From: Collinsella sp. AM17-1
GTDB taxonomy: Bacteria; Actinomycetota; Coriobacteriia; Coriobacteriales; Coriobacteriaceae
Reading direction: 5' to 3'
Length of the DNA: 54,873 nucleotides
Assembly: GCF_003470665.1 (NCBI RefSeq)
Contig: NZ_QRJZ01000013.1
Coordinates: forward strand, 1-54,873
Every line of letters begins with the position of its first letter. Position 1 is the first letter of the stretch. Position numbers and translations under genes: made by a program. The notes beneath the pieces were generated by a model, which did not search any database, was not told where the DNA came from, and saw only the letters and a list, made by a program, of their open reading frames with translations. Below are positions 7,368 through 16,080 of the stretch, in pieces.

Positions 7368-8030
7368 ATGGGTCGCAATAAATATCCCGAGGAGACGGTC
7401 GCGAAGATTCTCGACGCGGCACTGGAGCTATTCTGTGCACAGGGTTATGAGGGGACGAGCGTTCAAGATATCGTTGACCGTCTCGATGGCATGACCAAGG
7501 GCGCTGTCTATCATCACTTCAAGAGCAAAGAAGAGATTTTCAACGCCGCGTTTGATCGGGCGATGACTCCGATTGTTGAGCACCGTCGCTCGATGCTTGG
7601 CGTCGGTAATATGACCGGCGCCCAAAAGCTAAAAAGGCTTTACGCTCCCGAGTCCGTTGTTCCGCAAATTGAGCTATGGGCACGTATGCGTCCTGCAGCA
7701 GATCCGGTAAAAAGCTCGCGTCTACTGGCGATGCAGTATCAGGGCTCATTTGACGAGTCGGCCGATGGCTATCTCTTGCCGGTGATCGAGGAGGGCATCG
7801 CCGACGGATCCATTGCGTGCGAATGCCCGCGCGAAGCGGCAGAGGCCGTATCGTTGCTGGCGAATCTCTGGCTGCTGCCACTGTTTCGTCCGCTCGAGCC
7901 CAAGGATCGAATGCTCGCTCGCGCTCAATGTTTGGCGCAGATGGCCGCCGCGGTGGGACTCGATTTGGGTGAGGAAGTGCCTCAGACAACGGTGCAGATT
8001 TGGGACGTATGGGACCGTGCCGGGTGGTAA
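7368..8030 (+). CDS. TetR/AcrR-family transcriptional regulator
   Basis: This 220-residue protein has a classical TetR N-terminal helix-turn-helix: KILDAALELFCAQGYEGTSVQDIVDRL followed by TKGAVYHHFKSKEEIF (about residues 10-60). The C-terminal ligand domain is not assignable. The start at 7368 is preferred; an in-frame ATG at 7332 would add 12 residues unlike the family. The downstream exporter gene is preceded by two copies of one palindrome, one just after this gene and one in the exporter promoter. This suggests that the regulator represses the exporter until an unknown ligand binds. Base composition here looks less GC-rich than in the neighbours. Confidence 0.88.
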   Translation: MGRNKYPEETVAKILDAALELFCAQGYEGTSVQDIVDRLDGMTKGAVYHHFKSKEEIFNAAFDRAMTPIVEHRRSMLGVGNMTGAQKLKRLYAPESVVPQIELWARMRPAADPVKSSRLLAMQYQGSFDESADGYLLPVIEEGIADGSIACECPREAAEAVSLLANLWLLPLFRPLEPKDRMLARAQCLAQMAAAVGLDLGEEVPQTTVQIWDVWDRAGW

Positions 8031-8032
8031 TA

Positions 8033-8051
8033 TAGATACCAACGGTATGTA
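8033..8051. promoter_or_regulatory. Operator-like palindrome, copy 1
   Basis: TAGATACCAACGGTATGTA matches the exporter-promoter site at 8098-8116 at 16 of 19 positions and keeps the ATACC/GGTAT dyad. It starts three bases after the tetR stop codon. It is probably bound by the adjacent TetR protein. Confidence 0.55.
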
Positions 8052-8063
8052 ATTGATTTGTGA

Positions 8064-8085
8064 GGGCAGCTCCGGCTGCCCTTTT
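8064..8085 (+). terminator. Rho-independent terminator after the tetR gene
   Basis: GGGCAGC-TCCG-GCTGCCC followed by TTTT. It separates the regulator from the exporter, so the exporter is expected to have its own promoter. Confidence 0.8.
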
Positions 8086-8097
8086 CAAGTCATTAAA

Positions 8098-8116
8098 TAC
8101 ATACTAGCGGTATGTA
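8098..8116. promoter_or_regulatory. Operator-like palindrome, copy 2, in front of the MFS gene
   Basis: Within 8097-8117, ATACATAC-TAGCG-GTATGTAT is a perfect 8-bp inverted repeat with a five-base centre. It lies 14 bases before the exporter ATG. Size and symmetry suit a TetR operator, and its position would block transcription or translation initiation. Confidence 0.65.
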
Positions 8117-8130
8117 TAGGGGGTAGGCTT

Positions 8131-9393
8131 ATGGCTGGAATGCGGGGGAGTAGCGTCTCGTTGACGCAAAAAACAGTGCGATCTATCAGGCTTTTTGGCC
8201 TTCTTGTTGCGCAGCTGTGCATGTATTCGATGCTGTCGGCGCTGTGCTTTGCGTATCCGCTTTACTTGTTCGATTGCAGCGGATCATCAATGTTATATGG
8301 CGCCGTCGTGGCGACGGCGTTCATATCCGGCGTACTCGCAACTCCGGCTGGCGGAATCTTGGCGGATAGGGGAAGACATCGCGAGGTCCTCGTGGCCCTC
8401 GGCATTGCTCTGGTGACTGCATCGCTGTTGTCTATCCCCATGAAGCGCTCGTTGCCTCTTGCGGTCGTCGTAGTAGCGATACTTTGTGTTCAATATGGTG
8501 TTCAATCGCTGCTGAAGCCAATGCTCCAAATTGAGACGGTGCGCATGGCGGGTGAAGAGAAGGTTGAGCGGGCCACTGCATTGGTTTCGCAGGTGACCAT
8601 GGTGAGCAATATCTTTGGTCCTGTGGTCGGGACGGCAGTCTATGGGTGCTTTGGCATCGATACTCTTTGCACAACCGCGTCGGTGGCGTTTGCGATTTCA
8701 GCTCTCTTGTTTGGGGTCGCACTCAAGCAAAATGCCTCATCTGAAACGAGGGGAGACGGCGCGACTCGTACGACATGCCGAAACGATTTTCGGGAGTCGA
8801 TTCGGTATCTGTTGCAAAATGCATCATTGGTCGCCGTGATTTTGCTTGCGGCCGTTTTGAACCTTGCGTTGGTTGGGCTAACGATTGGCGCTCCCATTAT
8901 TGTTACAAAGCATCTCGGCATGCAATCGTCCTGCGTTGGGATAGTTGAGGTGGCTATGGGCTTGGGTGGTCTTGCCGGCAGTGGCTTGGTCGGCATTTGG
9001 CCGCATCGTTTTTCTTTCAATGGCATATGTCGATATGTTGCGATGATCTGTTTTGGAGTCGCACCGATCATTGTCACGCTACTGTTCGGCGCAGATGCAT
9101 GCATGTTCACCGTGTTTGCGGTTGGTTCGGCATGGGTCATGGTGTGGGCAAGCATTGCGTCGGTTGAAATCATCGCGTTTGTTCAGCGGGCAGCGCCGAC
9201 TGAGCTCTGCGGAAAAGTGCTTTCGGTCGTTTACACAGTCCTTTCCTGCGCAATACCTATCGGCCAATTGACGTACGGGGCTGCATATGATCGATGGACA
9301 CCGGCGATTGTATTCGCAGGCATGTTGGCGGTGCTGGCGCTGACGACGGCGCTGTTTTATCGGCTGAAAAGTCGCTTGCGGCGATTGTCTTGA
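8131..9393 (+). CDS. MFS transporter, probable drug or metabolite exporter
   Basis: This 420-residue protein has about twelve hydrophobic segments in two sets of six. The MFS loop signature appears as GGILADRGRHREVLV after the second segment (about 70-85), with a cytoplasmic linker near 205-230. The ATG at 8131 follows GGGGGTAGGCTT; an in-frame upstream ATG at 8053 lies inside the terminator region. The family moves small molecules by proton or solute exchange. Linkage to a TetR gene and a paired operator favours inducible efflux, but the substrate is unknown. Codon use is less GC-biased than in flanking genes, hinting that the tetR-MFS pair was acquired. Confidence 0.85.
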   Translation: MAGMRGSSVSLTQKTVRSIRLFGLLVAQLCMYSMLSALCFAYPLYLFDCSGSSMLYGAVVATAFISGVLATPAGGILADRGRHREVLVALGIALVTASLLSIPMKRSLPLAVVVVAILCVQYGVQSLLKPMLQIETVRMAGEEKVERATALVSQVTMVSNIFGPVVGTAVYGCFGIDTLCTTASVAFAISALLFGVALKQNASSETRGDGATRTTCRNDFRESIRYLLQNASLVAVILLAAVLNLALVGLTIGAPIIVTKHLGMQSSCVGIVEVAMGLGGLAGSGLVGIWPHRFSFNGICRYVAMICFGVAPIIVTLLFGADACMFTVFAVGSAWVMVWASIASVEIIAFVQRAAPTELCGKVLSVVYTVLSCAIPIGQLTYGAAYDRWTPAIVFAGMLAVLALTTALFYRLKSRLRRLS

Positions 9394-9453
9394 CGCGCTG
9401 GGGCACCGTTGCTTTGCGGAAGCGAATGTCCTGGCGCGTTGGAACACCCTTGC

Positions 9454-9511
9454 ATGGGCATGCCTCTCCTTCGTCTACAATATCGTGCAGACGAAAGAGA
9501 GGCATGCCCAT
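9454..9511 (+). promoter_or_regulatory. 23-bp near-perfect inverted repeat covering the RBS and start of the HAD gene
   Basis: The left arm 9454-9476 and right arm 9489-9511 pair at 22 of 23 positions around a 12-base loop. The right arm contains the GAAAGAGAGG ribosome binding site and most of the ATG at 9510. As RNA this would be a very stable hairpin hiding the start site. There is no T-run, so it is not a normal terminator for the MFS gene. Confidence 0.75.
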
Positions 9512-10367
9512 GATCAAGATGTTTGCGAGTGACTTAGACGGAACGCTGCTGAACGCCCTGCACGAGGCAGATGGGACCATCCGCCGTGCCATTCGCGAGC
9601 TGACTGAGGCTGGTCTGCATGTGGTTCCCGCGACCGGACGCTCGACGCTGCCGATCGGCGAGCATGGCTTTACGGGGCTGGCGCTCGATGCCTGCTGCTC
9701 TAACGGTTCCATTGTGCGCGACAGTCATGGCGAGGTGCTCAAGACCTGGACCATCGACCCGCAGGTTACCGAGGAGCTGCTCAAGGCGTTCCCGGACATT
9801 TGCTTTGATTGCTCCACGCCCGATGGCATGTTTTCGAGCGGATCGTTCGAGATGCACCAGGCGGGTTTTAAAAAGGACAGCCCCATCAAGCGTATTGTGA
9901 TGCGCGGCATGCGTGCGCGTGGCGGGTACCACGAGGAACAGTACTTCGACCAGTCGATCGGTGACATCCTGCGCCACGATGTGTGCAAGATCAACTGTCG
10001 CGTGACCTCGCCCGAGCTGGAGCACGACCTTAAGGCGTATCTGGCCGAGCGCTCGGACCGCGTGGTCAACGCGCCGTTCGATCCGGTGATGTTCGAAATC
10101 ACGGACGTGGCATGCAACAAGGGCGAGAGCGTGGCCTGGCTGGCGGGCTACTACGGCATTGCCGAGGACGAGGTCGCGGTCTACGGCGACGGCGGCAACG
10201 ACATCGCCATGCTCAAGCGTTTCCGCCACAGCTACGCGACCAAAAACGCAAGCGATGCAGCCAAGGCTGCCGCGAGCGCGACTATCGGCAGTTGCATGGT
10301 CCACGCCGTCCCCAAACACATGCTCGCTACCATGCGCAAGCAAAACTCCCGCACCATCATCGAATAA
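9510..10367 (+). CDS. HAD-superfamily hydrolase, Cof type
   Basis: This 285-residue soluble protein has the four HAD motifs of Cof-type phosphatases. They are the nucleophile motif FASDLDGTLL (about 5-14), the Thr motif VVPATGR, a Lys region before the cap exit (CNKGESVAWLAGYYGI), and the Mg-binding GDGGNDIAML. A C2-type cap lies between about 80 and 190. Family members dephosphorylate sugar phosphates, flavin or nucleotide derivatives. The start at 9510 sits eight bases after the ribosome binding site; another ATG at 9504 is too close to it. The start region is buried in a strong inverted repeat, so translational control is likely. Confidence 0.88.
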   Translation: MIKMFASDLDGTLLNALHEADGTIRRAIRELTEAGLHVVPATGRSTLPIGEHGFTGLALDACCSNGSIVRDSHGEVLKTWTIDPQVTEELLKAFPDICFDCSTPDGMFSSGSFEMHQAGFKKDSPIKRIVMRGMRARGGYHEEQYFDQSIGDILRHDVCKINCRVTSPELEHDLKAYLAERSDRVVNAPFDPVMFEITDVACNKGESVAWLAGYYGIAEDEVAVYGDGGNDIAMLKRFRHSYATKNASDAAKAAASATIGSCMVHAVPKHMLATMRKQNSRTIIE

Positions 10368-10390
10368 GGGACAAAGGGACTGCCCTTTGC
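10368..10390 (+). repeat. REP-like hairpin at the HAD stop codon (copy 2, short form)
   Basis: Directly after the TAA comes GGGACAAAGGGACTGCCCTTTG, in which CAAAGGG pairs with CCCTTTG. Position and GGGAC-rich sequence resemble the other stop-codon hairpins of the window, although the stem differs. Confidence 0.5.
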
Positions 10391-10420
10391 CACAATCTAA
10401 ATATTGCCTTTACGTGTTGA

Positions 10421-10465
10421 TGCACACGGTGTGCAATAATACTCGCACTGTGCAATAGCGCACAG
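10421..10465. promoter_or_regulatory. Two palindromes upstream of the TetR-like gene
   Basis: TGCACAC-G-GTGTGCA (10421-10435) is a perfect 15-bp palindrome. CTGTGC-N6-GCACAG (10448-10465) lies 20 bp further on. Both share the TGTGC/GCACA core. They end about 20 bases before the TTG start, as expected for autoregulation of the regulator-activase operon. Confidence 0.5.
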
Positions 10466-10486
10466 GCTGAGTAACAAGGAGGACGC

Positions 10487-11197
10487 TTGTCCCAGCTCGA
10501 GAAATGTGATCGCCGGTCCCTTCGCTCGCAGCGTGCCCTTCGCCAGGCACTTGCCAGCGAGCTTGCCGAAAGCGGCGACCTTTCGCGCATTAACGTCGCG
10601 TCGCTCACCGAGCGTGCCGGCCTTACGCGCCGCACGTTCTATTCGCACTACCGCGATATCCCCGACTTTATCAATCAAATCGAGGACGGCTTGCTGGCCG
10701 AGATCCGTGAGCGCATTGAGCTCATCACCGCAGCTCGGCTGCCCGATCTTTACCGTAACATTGACGAGCTCGAGCCGGCGCCCGGTTCGGTTGAGCTGCT
10801 GCGTTATCTTGCGGCCAACCGCGACTTAATCGGTGCGCTGCTGGGTCCGGGCGGCGACCAGGCCTTCATTAAAAGGATTATCGACACCGCACGTGAGGCC
10901 GTGGCGCCGCGTGCGCAGACGGGCATTTTGGGCCTGGCGCTAGGCACGTTCTTTGACTACTACGTCACCTACGTCGTGAGTGCCGAGGTCGGCCTGATTC
11001 AGCGCTGGTTTGAGCGTGGGCTCACCGAATCGCCCGAGACCATAGCGCGCATCATGACGGTTATCGCCTTTGTGCGCCCCGGCGACCTGTATGGCCAACC
11101 CATCGATATCAACGTGCCGGAATACGGCATGAAGCTATTGAATCTGCAGCTCGAGGACGCGGTCGACACCGCCGCAACCGTCGAGTCCAACAACTAA
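10487..11197 (+). CDS. TetR-like transcriptional regulator of the activase operon
   Basis: This 236-residue protein starts at TTG (10487) seven bases after AAGGAGG. The N-terminal helix-turn-helix reads RINVASLTERAGLTRRTFYSHYRDIPDFINQIED (about 35-70). The C-terminal half resembles the TetR_C_8 type found in DhaS-like regulators, without recognisable catalytic residues. It ends 11 bases before the giant activase gene, so the two form one operon. It probably senses a metabolite tied to that gene and binds the palindromes at 10421-10465. Target and ligand are inferred. Confidence 0.8.
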   Translation: MSQLEKCDRRSLRSQRALRQALASELAESGDLSRINVASLTERAGLTRRTFYSHYRDIPDFINQIEDGLLAEIRERIELITAARLPDLYRNIDELEPAPGSVELLRYLAANRDLIGALLGPGGDQAFIKRIIDTAREAVAPRAQTGILGLALGTFFDYYVTYVVSAEVGLIQRWFERGLTESPETIARIMTVIAFVRPGDLYGQPIDINVPEYGMKLLNLQLEDAVDTAATVESNN

Positions 11198-11208
11198 GAG
11201 GAGAGACA

Positions 11209-14200
11209 ATGAGCAAACTCGTCGAGGGCATTAAGGACCGCATGGTCGCTGCCGCACGCGAGGCCGCGCCCGCCGTGGTGGACGCCGCGCAGAAGGCCAC
11301 GACTGCCGCTGCCGAGAAGGTCGCCGAGGCAGTTGCCGATGCCAAGAACACGGCAGGGGAGACGTCCATCGCTAGCGAGCCCGCCATCGCCGCCGAGCCC
11401 GTAGCCGCCACCGCCGCCCACGCCCCCGAAGGCGCGATCTTCAACCCCGAGGCCGCCCGCGGCAACCTGCACCTGGGCATCGACGTGGGCTCCACCACCG
11501 TTAAGCTCGCCGTGCTCAACGATGACAACCAGATCGTCTACGCCAAGTACCAGCGCCACCATACCGACGTCCGTGCCTGCGCCCGCGACCTGTTCGAGGG
11601 CGCTGCGACCGTGCTGCCGACGGCCCAGATGACCTGCGCCATCACCGGCTCGGGCGGCCTGCTGCTGTCCCAGTGGCTCGACCTGGAGTTTGTCCAGGAG
11701 GTCATCGCCAGCAAGCGTGCCGTCGAGACCCTCATCCCGGCCACCGATGTCGCCATCGAGCTGGGCGGCGAGGACGCCAAGATCATCTACTTTGACAACG
11801 GCATCGAGCAGCGCATGAACGGTACCTGCGCCGGCGGTACGGGCGCGTTCATCGACCAGATGGCAACCCTGCTGCACACCGACGCGAGCGGCCTCAACGA
11901 GCTCGCGGCCAACGCCACCACCATCTATCCCATCGCAAGCCGCTGCGGCGTCTTTGCCAAGACCGATGTGCAGCCGCTACTCAACGAGGGTGCCCGCCCC
12001 GAGGACGTGGCCGCTTCCATCTTCCAGGCCGTCGTGACCCAGACCATCTCGGGCCTGGCGTGCGGCCGTCCCATCCGCGGCAACGTCGCCTTCCTGGGCG
12101 GCCCGCTGCAGTATCTCTCCGAGCTTCGCCACCGCTTCTACCTCACGCTCAACCTGGACGAGGAGCACCGCATTGTGCCCCAAAACGCCCACTTGTTTGT
12201 GGCGAGCGGCGCCGCCATGGCGCACGAGTCCAACAAGCTCAGCACGTTCCCGCAGCTCATCGAGGCCATCGATGCCCTGGGTGACACGCAGGGTGCCGAG
12301 GTCGAGCGTCTGGATCCGCTCTTTGCCACCGACGAGGACTTTGCCGAGTTCAAGGGTCGCCACGACACCGAGGTCGTTCCCAAGGGCAAGCTCGACGGCT
12401 ACACCGGCCGCGTGTTCATCGGCATCGACGCCGGTTCCACCACCATGAAGGCCGCGCTCGTGGGCGAGGACGGCCAGCTGCTGCACACCTGGTACGGCAA
12501 CAACAACGGCGACATCCTGGGCACGGCCAAGGTCATCATGGCCGATTTCTACAACCACATCCCTGCGGGCTGTACCATCGGCCACGTGACCACCACGGGC
12601 TACGGCGAGGCGCTGCTCATCGAGGCGCTCAAGGCCGATTCCGGCGAGATCGAGACCGTTGCGCACCTACGCGGCGCCAAGGCATTCCTGCCCGGCGTCG
12701 AGTTCATTCTGGACATCGGCGGCCAGGACATGAAGTGCCTGCGCGTGAAAGACGGCGTCATCGAGCACATCATGCTCAACGAGGCCTGCTCGTCGGGCTG
12801 CGGCAGCTTTATCGAGAGCTTCGCCGTGTCCATGAACATGGACGTGCGCGCGTTTGCCGATGCCGCCATCCATGCCAAGGCCCCCGTCGACCTGGGCAGC
12901 CGCTGCACGGTCTTTATGAACTCGCGCGTCAAGCAGGCGCAAAAGGAAGGCGCCACGGTGGGCGACATCGCGGCCGGCCTGTCTTATTCCGTCATCAAGA
13001 ATGCCCTGTTCAAGGTCATTAAGCTGCGCGACCCCAAGGAGATCGGCAGCCAGGTAATCGTTCAGGGCGGCACCTTTATGTCCGACGCCACGCTGCGTGC
13101 ATTTGAGCAGCTCACCGGCGTTCATGCCGTGCGCCCCGACATCGCCGGCTGCATGGGCGCCTACGGTGCGGCCCTGCTCGCCCGCGATCGTGCCGGCGCC
13201 GACGGCACCTCGGCCATCCTTTCGGCCGAAGACATCGCGCACCTTACCGTGACGCAAAAGCATGTCCGCTGCGGCCGCTGCTCCAACAACTGCCAGCTTA
13301 CCGTCAACGACTTTGGCGGCGGCAGGCGCTTCATTACCGGTAACCGCTGCGAGAAGGGTGCCGGCCACAAAAAGCAGAAGACCGAGGCCCCCAACCTCTT
13401 CAAAAAGAAAAACGAGCTGCTCTTTAACCGCGAGGTGCTGAGTCCCGACGAGGCCCCGCGCGGCACCGTCGGCATCCCGCGTGCACTCAACATGTACGAG
13501 AACTACCCCTTCTGGCATGCGTTCTTTACGCGCCTGGGCTTTAGCGTGCAGCTGTCCGACCAGTCGAGCAAGAAGACCTACCAGGCGGGCATCGAGTCCA
13601 TGCCGTCCGAGAGCGTGTGCTATCCGGCCAAGATGAGCCACGGCCATGTGATGAACCTCATCGACCGTGACGTCGACTTTATCTGGATGCCGTGCGTGCG
13701 CTGGGAGCGCAAGGAGGATCCGACCGCCGGCAACTGCTATAACTGTCCCATCGTCATGAGCTACCCCACGGCGCTGGCGCTCAATATTGACGAGATCCGC
13801 GAGCAGAACATCGAGTTCCTGTATCCGTTTGTGCCGTATCACGACAAGACCGAGCTCAAGCGCCGCCTGTACCAAGTGCTCGCCGTCGACCGCGTGGCCG
13901 ACGCCGAGGCCGGTCGCGGTCGCGTGCGTGGACCCAAGATCACGCGCTCCGAGGTCGATGCCGCCGTCAACGCTGCCTTTGAGGCCGATGCACGTTTCCA
14001 CGAGGACATCCAGACCATGGGCGAGGAGGCCCTTAAGTGGGTCGAGGACCACGGCGGTCACGGCATCGTGCTCGCCGGCCGTCCCTACCATAACGACCCC
14101 GAGATCAACCATGCCCTGCCCGAGCTTATCTCGAGCTTTGGCTTTGCGGTCTTTACCGAGGATTCGCTCGCGCATCTGGTAAAGCCCGAGCGTCCGATTC

Positions 14201-15996
14201 GCGTTGTCGACCAGTGGATGTACCACAGCCGCCTGTACGCCGTCGCCCGTTTTGTGACCATGCGCAACGATTTGGACCTGATTCAGCTCAACTCCTTCGG
14301 CTGCGGCTTGGACGCCCTGACCACCGACCAGGTGCAGGAAATCCTTGAGGCCAGCGGCAAGATCTACACCGTGCTCAAGATCGATGAGGTGTCCAACCTG
14401 GGCGCCGCGCGCATCCGCATCCGCTCGCTCATGGCGGCGCTCAAGGACCAGGAGGCCGAGCGCTTGGCCGAGGCCACGGCCGCGGGCGAGGCCTACGAGC
14501 AGGGCGATGCCGCGCCGGTGACGCCCTCCACGGATGCCCCCGCGTTCGCGAGTCGCAAGTACACGTTTGAGGCTCAGCGCGAGAGTGCTTCGACCGCGTG
14601 GCCCAAGGTGCCCTTTACCGAGCAGATGCGCGAGGAGGGCTACACCATTCTGTGCCCGCAGATGGCGCCGATTCACTTTGACCTGGTCAAAGAGGTGTTC
14701 CGCGGTGCCGGCTACAACTTGGAGCTGCTGCCCTCGACCGATCACGATGCCGTCGAGGCCGGCCTGCGCTACGTGAATAACGACATCTGCTATCCGTCGA
14801 TTCTGGTGACGGGCCAGATTATGGAGGCCATCGAGAGCGGTCGGTACGACCTGTCCAAGACGGCCGTGGTCATCAGCCAGACCGGCGGCGGCTGCCGTGC
14901 CACCAACTACATCGCGCTCATCCGTAAGGCCCTGCGCGAGAGCGGCCACCCCGAGATCCCGGTAATCTCGCTTTCGGCCGTGGCGCTCGGCGAGGACAAC
15001 CCCGGCTTTAAGATCACGCCGGCGCTGCTTAAACAGGCAGTCTACGCGGTGCTCTTTGGCGACGTGATGATGCAGATGCTCTATCGTTGCCGCCCGTACG
15101 AGGCAACGCCCGGTGCCGCCAACGCGCTCTACGAGGAGTACATGGCACGAGCCCGCAAGCTGGCGCCCAAGTTCAACCGTCACAACTACACCAAGCTGTG
15201 CCGCGAGGCCATCCGCGCGTTCGACACCATGCCGCTCGTGGGCGAGGGCACCAAGCCGCGCGTGGGCGTGGTCGGCGAGATCCTGGTCAAGTTCCACCCT
15301 ACAGCCAACAACCACGTGGTCGACGTTATCGAGCGCGAGGGCTGCGAGGCTGTGGTGCCGGGCCTGCTCGACTTCTTCCTGTACTCCATGAGCAACGCCG
15401 AGCTGCAGAAGGACGAGTTGGGCAGCTCTGCCACGACGCGTGCGGGCATGCAGGCGCTCATCAAGCTCGTGGACTGGATGCGCACGCCGGTGGAGGAGAT
15501 GCTCGAAAAGTCCCGCCGCTTTGAGGCGCCCGAGCGCATCGGCACCATGGCCGACAAGGCCCGTACGGTGCTTTCGGTGTGTAACAACATGGGCGAGGGC
15601 TGGTTACTTACGGCCGAGATGCTCGACCTGATCGACCATGGTGCGCCTAACATCATCTGCACGCAGCCCTTCGCGTGCCTGCCTAACCACGTGGTGGGCA
15701 AGGCCGTGATCAAGGAGCTGCGCCGTCAGCACCCCGAGAGCAATATTGTCGCGGTGGACTATGATCCTGGTGCGTCCGAGGTCAACCAGCTCAACCGTAT
15801 TAAGCTCATGATCAGCGTGGCCAAGGAAAACATGCGCGCCGGTAAGGGCTTTAAGCTCGAGAAGGTGGCACCGCTCGCGATGGACGAGGTCACCGGCCAG
15901 ATGCGTGCCCATGACGGCTGCGTGAGCTGCGGACCGGCCAGCGAGGAGGCTGTTGCATCGGTCGCCGAGCGTCTGGGGCGCGGCATTAAGAAGTAG
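11209..15996 (+). CDS. Giant 2-hydroxyacyl-CoA dehydratase activase-related protein (BadF/BcrA-HgdC type, DUF2229, HgdB-like)
   Basis: This is a 1595-residue fusion. After an Ala-rich amphipathic N-terminus (1-85) come two ASKHA ATPase modules beginning GIDVGSTTVKL (90-100) and GIDAGSTTMKA (405-415). Each keeps the two Cys positions that hold the shared [4Fe-4S] cluster in HgdC: C207 (NGTCAGGTGAF) with C246 (SRCGVF), and C527 (NEACSSGCGSF) with C566 (SRCTVF). A CxxC-x3-C cluster follows (C688, C691, C695), then a DUF2229-like segment (about 750-980) and an HgdB-like C-terminal part with further Cys. Activases use ATP to drive an electron into radical dehydratases. In these fusions activator and dehydratase-like parts are one chain, and the true reaction is unknown. 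It is co-transcribed with the regulator upstream and followed by a strong terminator. Confidence 0.9.
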   Translation: MSKLVEGIKDRMVAAAREAAPAVVDAAQKATTAAAEKVAEAVADAKNTAGETSIASEPAIAAEPVAATAAHAPEGAIFNPEAARGNLHLGIDVGSTTVKLAVLNDDNQIVYAKYQRHHTDVRACARDLFEGAATVLPTAQMTCAITGSGGLLLSQWLDLEFVQEVIASKRAVETLIPATDVAIELGGEDAKIIYFDNGIEQRMNGTCAGGTGAFIDQMATLLHTDASGLNELAANATTIYPIASRCGVFAKTDVQPLLNEGARPEDVAASIFQAVVTQTISGLACGRPIRGNVAFLGGPLQYLSELRHRFYLTLNLDEEHRIVPQNAHLFVASGAAMAHESNKLSTFPQLIEAIDALGDTQGAEVERLDPLFATDEDFAEFKGRHDTEVVPKGKLDGYTGRVFIGIDAGSTTMKAALVGEDGQLLHTWYGNNNGDILGTAKVIMADFYNHIPAGCTIGHVTTTGYGEALLIEALKADSGEIETVAHLRGAKAFLPGVEFILDIGGQDMKCLRVKDGVIEHIMLNEACSSGCGSFIESFAVSMNMDVRAFADAAIHAKAPVDLGSRCTVFMNSRVKQAQKEGATVGDIAAGLSYSVIKNALFKVIKLRDPKEIGSQVIVQGGTFMSDATLRAFEQLTGVHAVRPDIAGCMGAYGAALLARDRAGADGTSAILSAEDIAHLTVTQKHVRCGRCSNNCQLTVNDFGGGRRFITGNRCEKGAGHKKQKTEAPNLFKKKNELLFNREVLSPDEAPRGTVGIPRALNMYENYPFWHAFFTRLGFSVQLSDQSSKKTYQAGIESMPSESVCYPAKMSHGHVMNLIDRDVDFIWMPCVRWERKEDPTAGNCYNCPIVMSYPTALALNIDEIREQNIEFLYPFVPYHDKTELKRRLYQVLAVDRVADAEAGRGRVRGPKITRSEVDAAVNAAFEADARFHEDIQTMGEEALKWVEDHGGHGIVLAGRPYHNDPEINHALPELISSFGFAVFTEDSLAHLVKPERPIRVVDQWMYHSRLYAVARFVTMRNDLDLIQLNSFGCGLDALTTDQVQEILEASGKIYTVLKIDEVSNLGAARIRIRSLMAALKDQEAERLAEATAAGEAYEQGDAAPVTPSTDAPAFASRKYTFEAQRESASTAWPKVPFTEQMREEGYTILCPQMAPIHFDLVKEVFRGAGYNLELLPSTDHDAVEAGLRYVNNDICYPSILVTGQIMEAIESGRYDLSKTAVVISQTGGGCRATNYIALIRKALRESGHPEIPVISLSAVALGEDNPGFKITPALLKQAVYAVLFGDVMMQMLYRCRPYEATPGAANALYEEYMARARKLAPKFNRHNYTKLCREAIRAFDTMPLVGEGTKPRVGVVGEILVKFHPTANNHVVDVIEREGCEAVVPGLLDFFLYSMSNAELQKDELGSSATTRAGMQALIKLVDWMRTPVEEMLEKSRRFEAPERIGTMADKARTVLSVCNNMGEGWLLTAEMLDLIDHGAPNIICTQPFACLPNHVVGKAVIKELRRQHPESNIVAVDYDPGASEVNQLNRIKLMISVAKENMRAGKGFKLEKVAPLAMDEVTGQMRAHDGCVSCGPASEEAVASVAERLGRGIKK

Positions 15997-16026
15997 CTTG
16001 CCTGCTATGGGCTAGATATGAGACAA

Positions 16027-16061
16027 ACGGGTGGTAGCCGTACCGGCTACCACCCGTTTTG
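16027..16061 (+). terminator. Rho-independent terminator after the activase gene
   Basis: ACGGGTGGTAGCCG-TAC-CGGCTACCACCCGT followed by TTTGTT is a 14-bp perfect stem with a T-run. Confidence 0.92.
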
Positions 16062-16080
16062 TTGGACATATGTTGCGTAA

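Noticed and set aside
12667..15315. 882-codon open frame on the minus strand
   Set aside because: It lies wholly opposite the activase gene, has His/Leu/Gly-rich mirror composition and no domain. It is a by-product of GC-rich codon bias.
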